NCBI GenBank assembly: GCA_009733715.1
Contig: WMKJ01000076.1
Location: 1-63,606 of the forward strand
DNA length: 63,606 bases
Source of the DNA: Herpomyces periplanetae
Lineage: Eukaryota; Ascomycota; Laboulbeniomycetes; Herpomycetales; Herpomycetaceae
Direction of reading: 5' to 3'
Shown: positions 58,627 to 63,606 of the stretch, piece after piece
Numbering within the stretch: position 1 is the first letter of the stretch
Layout of the letters: each line of letters begins with the position of its first letter
Translations under genes and position numbers: made by a program
The notes under the pieces: model-generated
What the model was told of the DNA's origin: nothing
The model's input: the letters and a program-made list of their open reading frames with translations, nothing else
Databases searched by the model: none

Positions 58627-58650
58627 GACTATATTCCAGATCATACCGCG

Positions 58651-59580
58651 TTATTCCAACTTGATTATCTCGTTTTTTTCGTCTTGCTCTTGTCGTTCCA
58701 TCTCAATATTTCCCCCTTCATTATTTTGTCGATACCGGAGTCCCATAAATTCTATTACTTCTTCGTCATCATCAGATGAAAATTGTATAACCTCATTATC
58801 GTTAACTCGATTGGTTATACTTTTACTTCGACTATCGTTTGTCTGCCGTGCCTCAGCTGCTAGTGCTCGTAAATCTCTGCCTCGTAAGCTACCTGCTACT
58901 CTCGGTCTTCCCATTAACCCTTTCTTTCCCGTTAACTCGAATCTTTTGACGATATCTGCTCCTAGCACTTTTCCCCCCTTCGTCAAACATTTTTTTCTTC
59001 GTTTATCATTCCCTCCCACTCTCGATATCATCTTCCGTTTCTTTTTCGTCGTACTTACTCGACTGTACGTTCCTCCACACACTTGGTTTGGAAACTCTTC
59101 TGCGCTTAATTGTCCTAAATGTTTGATTTTTTCACCTTGTCCTAAACTATGTCCATACGACCAAAACCCTTCTCCAGTATATCCTTTTTTCAATAACCCT
59201 TCCAATTCGCGTAAAAGAATTCCTCTGAATTCCCAAAATGCAGGATAATGATTCATATGCTTACAATGAGCCAATTCATGTATCATCACCCACATCACAT
59301 GTTTGATCGGTAACCATTGACCATTTTTTGATCTTATCACCAACTCAATCACTTCTCCTCCATTGAAATTTCGTCCGGCAAATTGCCTATTCCATTCATG
59401 TTCCACCAATCTATTAACCACAAGTCCATGTTCTTTCATCAAGGGATAGCATACTGCTGCTACTTGTTCAAGAATTCTCATTGCTTCCTCTCTTCCATTT
59501 CCCTTCAAACTTTCAATAAAATTGATAAATTTATTCGGTCGTTTTCGTCGTTCATTAAATCTTTCAAATACTGTAGACAT
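58651..59580 (-). CDS. WSS1: Wss1-type WLM-domain DNA-protein crosslink protease
   Basis: Metalloprotease that degrades proteins crosslinked to DNA, with SUMO and Cdc48. It is 309 residues. The WLM domain begins at the N terminus and holds the zinc site HELAHCKHMNH at 101-111 (HExxHxxxxxH), preceded by KHVMWVMI and followed by HYPAFWEF. GEGFWSYGHSLG (137-148) matches the conserved Wss1 GxGxWSxGxxL segment, and LRGRDLRALAAEAR (232-245) the conserved basic helix. Near the C terminus VIQFSSDDDEE (264-274) and VIEF look like SUMO-interacting motifs (hydrophobic core plus acidic run). Length and order match yeast Wss1 (269). Confidence 0.9.
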   Translation of the reverse strand: MSTVFERFNERRKRPNKFINFIESLKGNGREEAMRILEQVAAVCYPLMKEHGLVVNRLVEHEWNRQFAGRNFNGGEVIELVIRSKNGQWLPIKHVMWVMIHELAHCKHMNHYPAFWEFRGILLRELEGLLKKGYTGEGFWSYGHSLGQGEKIKHLGQLSAEEFPNQVCGGTYSRVSTTKKKRKMISRVGGNDKRRKKCLTKGGKVLGADIVKRFELTGKKGLMGRPRVAGSLRGRDLRALAAEARQTNDSRSKSITNRVNDNEVIQFSSDDDEEVIEFMGLRYRQNNEGGNIEMERQEQDEKNEIIKLE

Positions 59581-61621
59581 TTTAGCTTGACATGATCATA
59601 TTTACTCACTTCTCTCTTCATTTCCCTTCCCGCTTCCTTATTCCCTTATCACGTGCCTCATCCATCCCCCGTCGTCCTCGGTAAAATCTTTTTCCACCTT
59701 TTTAATGGAGATAGCTGTATTAGGCGTATAAAGGTTATGTTTGCGATAGTGAACGAGGTCACAAGTTAACATAAGGTATGCTACCGCTACAATTTTTTAA
59801 CTAAACTTCAACTAATAATCCAACATCTTCTACTTAATCTATATATTCAAAATTTTTGGCAAATTCCACCTTCTCCCTCTCTATAAAATTCATTCCCCTT
59901 AATTTTCCAAGCACTTAAACTATTTTTTTTATTTCAGCTCTATCTTATCTTTTTACTTCAAGGTTTTCATTGATCAACATGCTCCAAGAAAATATGCTTA
60001 TCTTCTCCCACACTATCTGTAACAACCTTATTAACTAACAAGGTTAATTATGTACTGATTTTTCCCTCCCGTTACTCGCAATCTCTCTTCACCACACTCA
60101 ATATTCTCTATTTCCTCATACTCCCGCACTCAATTCTTTCCAGTTCTCTTGATCCCACAAGAAATTTGATACACGGCTTAGTAAGAAAATTCGCTTGGGC
60201 TTTCACAATTAATTTGTTTACGTTACGTAATTGCGCTTCGGAGCCCCTTTTTATTGAACAAAAAAATTTGTATAAAAGCTCGCTTCCGCCCCTCCTTCCG
60301 TCAGACTATCGACATCTTCTCCTCCACAAACTTTTCTCTTCCCAAATTTCAATTTGCGAGATTTCCCCTTCTCCCGTTCTTCTCCTCTTGTTGTTCACTT
60401 AGTGGTTCAACCTTTTTTCATTCATACTGCTTCCCACACAGTCCAAAAATTCACTTTGTTTCGCCTTCATCCGCGTTTCTCGACCCCCCACGTAAACGCC
60501 GCTCTTCCTTTACTCTTTTTCCTTTTCAACTCCTCTCAACGTATTAGCAACTTTTCCTCGCGATCCCACTTACCACCTTTCTCTCTTCCAGTTAACTCTA
60601 CTCATAAAAGCTAAATTCACCTTTTTTTTTCGTGTGTAAAAGGCTCTTCGAGGCTAATATACTACATCATTCGTAGTATATTCCTCATCGTCTCTTGCGT
60701 CCGTTACTTGCCCGTCACTTCACTTGGTTGTGACGCGTCTTGTCCCATTAATTTACTCTCCCCTCTCCTTTTTCTTTTAATTTTCTCTGCCCTCCTTTTC
60801 ATCACCACCCATTTGCCCATTGTCCGTGTGTATTCGTTTAGTTTTCTCATCCTTCCCCTCTCCGTTCTATATTTCCTCTTACTTTTACTAACGATTTTAC
60901 CCTTAATTCAAACTTACGCTTTACTTTCATAGCGCCAACGCGCACCTCATCTTAAATTTCCTCAGCGAGGCAGTAATTGTTAGATTGCTTGTCAGTGGGT
61001 ACGGTGCACTTGATTCTCTCTTCCCTGGCGTCCGATGCACTTTTTTTTTTCTCCTTTACTTTTCTCCTACCTTAAAGTTTATCTCACTTTGGATCGTCCG
61101 CTTCCTAGTCTCCGTACTATTGAGAGCTTGGGATCAGTAAACGAGAGTGATTTACCAGATCAAAGTAACTCTTACACGTATTCCGCGTCATCCCTGTCAA
61201 GTGGCAATCTAATAGACATCTTGGGGCTAGATCACCCTCTCACACACTTTCACGCATTCATACACACTTTAAATCTTGGGTAATATGCTATGCTGCTGCT
61301 GCTTTATTTGAATCATCAAATTTCCGTTGCACGCAGCATTACCATCTAAACCTAAGCAATTTATATCTCGCCATCGAGTCTGTTCAGTATATATTTAGAG
61401 CGCGCGAATCACCTCCAAACTTCGATAAAATTTAACGACGACGCTCAATCTTCCTATCTTCCTCGCGCTCGCTCGTTTTCATCGTCACACACACCTCACT
61501 GCTTCTAGACTAAATTGGCGCTGTACTGTCGTAAGTAAGCCTACGGTAGAGATAGTGTACCCACACTCTCGAAATAGTTTTATATCAACTTCAATCGATA
61601 AGAGTAGACCTCGTATGCATA
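59581..61621 (+). other. Pyrimidine-rich region between Wss1 and the Nrd1/Seb1-like gene
   Basis: About 2 kb between divergent starts. From about 59820 onward the + strand is very C/T-rich with many TCTT and CTTT words, ending at the Nrd1/Seb1-like start codon; this looks like a long promoter plus leader. A partial E-box (ATCACGTGCC) lies at 59648-59657, near Wss1. Several short open frames are composition effects. No gene recognised. Confidence 0.4.
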
Positions 61622-63606
61622 ATGTCTACCATGGAAGAGTTACAAGGATTGCTATTATCTCTTAAGGCACTGAAGCCCCCGGGTGTTACAAAGTCTAAGA
61701 TTGATGCGATTACTTATTTCTGTATTGCCAATGTCAAGGTAAAGATCTTTCATTCTATACATGTCTGGCCGTTTAGCGGATGAGCACGCTTGATGCAACA
61801 AAGTGGTTTAAGGTTCATCTGGGAATGGATCAGATAGAATTAATCATCTTCATTGTCACCAATTAGGTTGCTCTATACTAACTGAATGTTTGGATAAACA
61901 TTAGTCTGAGTCCGCGATTATACTCAAAATCGCTACACATTTTCAGCAAATGCCATACAGTCACAAACTTGGGATAATCTATGTGGTAGATTCTGTCACT
62001 CGACAATGGATAGAACGAGCAAAACAATCTGGTCAAGCACTTGGACCTCCAGGACCTGAGGGAACTTTTGCTTCGGGCGTTTATAAAATGACTGAATTAC
62101 TTCCAGTGCTCATGAACGAATTACTTCGAATAGCTCCAGAGGATCAGAGGGTAAGTGGTAATTTCTCCCTGACTAATCAAAATGCTGTAAATTCCATTAT
62201 CGTCATCCCAGTATGCTAGCTATTGTACCAGCGGTCTGAATGCCGAAAACAGTAATTTTAAGCGTTTCAGGTTTGTCTGGCTCTCATTGAATCGTGCACG
62301 TTTATCAAGTTACTGCTGGTTCGGCGTTTACCCGTGCATGCATCATGCCGTAATTATGTGACGATTTGGAATGAATTTGTGTACAATCTTTTTCATTTCT
62401 TAAGTTTACGCCTGTATGTTCGTATGTGATGATTAACCTAGCCATTCGTTATGTTCAGGAAAAAATCGCCAAATTATTGGATATTTGGGAACGAGGTAAC
62501 ACGTTTCCTCGTGAAATGCTGAACGAGTTCAAGCGTAATTTGAATTACAATGGTAAGCTGATAGTCTATCTTTCTCTTTTAAAGCGCGACACGTTACGGC
62601 ATAGCACAGTACACTTTACCATCAACGCACACCAGTGATATTAAGTGTGCGCGTGTCTAAGACTTTTACACGTACAGTAATTTCCGTAACCATGTGTGCA
62701 TCAACAATTGTTGTTTTATCCATTGCTCAATCAATGGCAAAGTTACCATGAACTGACTTTTTCGGGTGCTGTCCAATCTATCAGTGGCACAACCAATCCC
62801 ATCTTCCACTGCGGTGGCAACTTCCGCCGTACCTTCAATGACTACATCAACATCAACGCTTCCTTCTGTACATGCACAAACTCCCCAAGTTCCAGTTCCA
62901 CCTGGTCAACAAACATCTGCCAATCCTTTACACCTAACCCACGGACATCTTCCACACAGTCATACGGCAGGTTCAACGACTAATTCAATGGCAACAGGTG
63001 GTGCACCTCCAAGTACGGCGCAATTACTTGCTTCGCTTGTCCCTCAAGCTCAGCTTTCTGGTCTACCTCCAACCGGGTTACCCGGCATATCTGGACAACC
63101 TTCACAACCTCAGCCGCAACAACCTGGATTGTTAATTCCGACGGGCGTAAATTCAAATACTCAAGTATTAGGACAACATGTTGCGAATCATCATCATGCT
63201 GGGGCCGCTGCTACTCATCACCATTCTACATCACTTACATCAGGTTTACATAGCTCTGTATCAGTTGGAGCGTCTAGTCAAAATGTTTCTAGTAGTAGTG
63301 GTGGAGTTAATCCATCATCATCATCAGCCGCCGCAGCTGCAGCGGTTTATTTTGGATCTCTAGGTTATCCTATACAATGGCCACCGCAAGCTTCTAATAC
63401 TAATTCATCTAACAGCGCCGTTAATTCACCGAATGATGCGGCTAATCAATCACAAGTTGGTCATGCGCAACCTCCATCACTCGCTCCACCAGCTCCAGTA
63501 CCTGCAACTATTCCAACTGCTGTACCGCAATTGCCCACAGCAACTAGTGTACCAGTCGTTGCGCCATCAACAGCTCAATCTGCTACTGTACACGATCCTG
63601 CAGCTA
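61622..63606 (+). CDS. Nrd1/Seb1-like CID RNA-processing factor (3' partial)
   Basis: Binds the phosphorylated RNA polymerase II CTD and directs termination/3' processing. Proposed exons: 61622-61738, 61905-62150, 62459-62552 and 62785 to the window end (open). Spliced, it begins MSTMEELQGLLLSLKALKPP, then GVTKSKIDAITYFCIANVKS, HKLGIIYVVDSVTRQWIERA, VLMNELLRIAPEDQREKIAK and LLDIWERGNTFPREMLNEFK, a complete CTD-interacting domain (about 1-150). The PPGVTxSKI start is typical of Nrd1/Seb1 rather than Pcf11 or SCAF. Exon 4 then gives a long low-complexity Pro/Gln/Ser/Thr/Ala/His-rich region without stops up to the edge. The RRM expected downstream lies outside the window. Confidence 0.88.

Noticed and set aside
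60166-60932. Several 70-97 codon open frames on the + strand
   Set aside because: All are Ser/Leu/Phe/Pro-rich translations of a C/T-rich leader, without motifs.

Overview
This window reads as nuclear DNA of a fungus. The genes are eukaryotic and broken by many short spliceosomal introns (mostly 50-260 bases, GTAAGT-like donors, CTAAC/CTAAT branch sites close to the acceptor). Several families are fungal or mainly fungal: a Nrd1/Seb1-type CID protein, a DUF3684 protein, an Ldb17/SPIN90-type protein, a GH5 steryl-glucosidase-like enzyme and a Sae2/Ctp1 protein. PEX16, exportin-5, TRAPP-II Trs120, COG1 and EMC7 point away from a highly reduced yeast. Which fungal lineage it is cannot be decided from this sequence; intron richness and short introns would fit an early-diverging or filamentous fungus.

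Layout, left to right: histone H1 (+), Eco1-type cohesin acetyltransferase (-), a small-subunit serine palmitoyltransferase-like membrane protein (+), a psq/CENP-B-type DNA-binding protein (-), EMC7 (-), COG1 (+), an MFS transporter (+), Sae2/CtIP (-), proteasome subunit RPN8 (-), PEX16 (-), a Gis2/CNBP zinc-knuckle protein (-), RNase H2A (+), a giant GHKL-ATPase/zincin DUF3684 protein (-), TRS120 (+), chaperonin CCT6 (+), GH47 alpha-mannosidase (+), Ldb17/SPIN90 (-), DNAJC3-like co-chaperone (-), GH5 glucosidase (+), exportin-5 (+), Wss1 protease (-), and the first part of a Nrd1/Seb1-like RNA-processing factor (+) running off the right edge.

The genes are ordinary housekeeping genes rather than one pathway. 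Two loose themes appear: genome maintenance (H1, Eco1, Sae2, RNase H2A, Wss1) and the secretory/ER system (ssSPT, EMC7, COG1, TRS120, GH47, DNAJC3). I see no transposon, virus-like element, CRISPR array, rRNA or convincing tRNA gene. Exon structures were built by hand from splice signals, reading frame and family motifs, so splice junctions are inferences.

The points most worth a second look are: a 64-base near-perfect inverted repeat joining the very start of the window to the Eco1 coding region; a palindromic RTCAYRTGAY motif found in seven intergenic regions; a HExxHxxxxxH zincin signature at the end of the GHKL/DUF3684 protein; a canonical PIP box on the catalytic subunit of RNase H2; and an ssSPT-like domain recovered across an intron.
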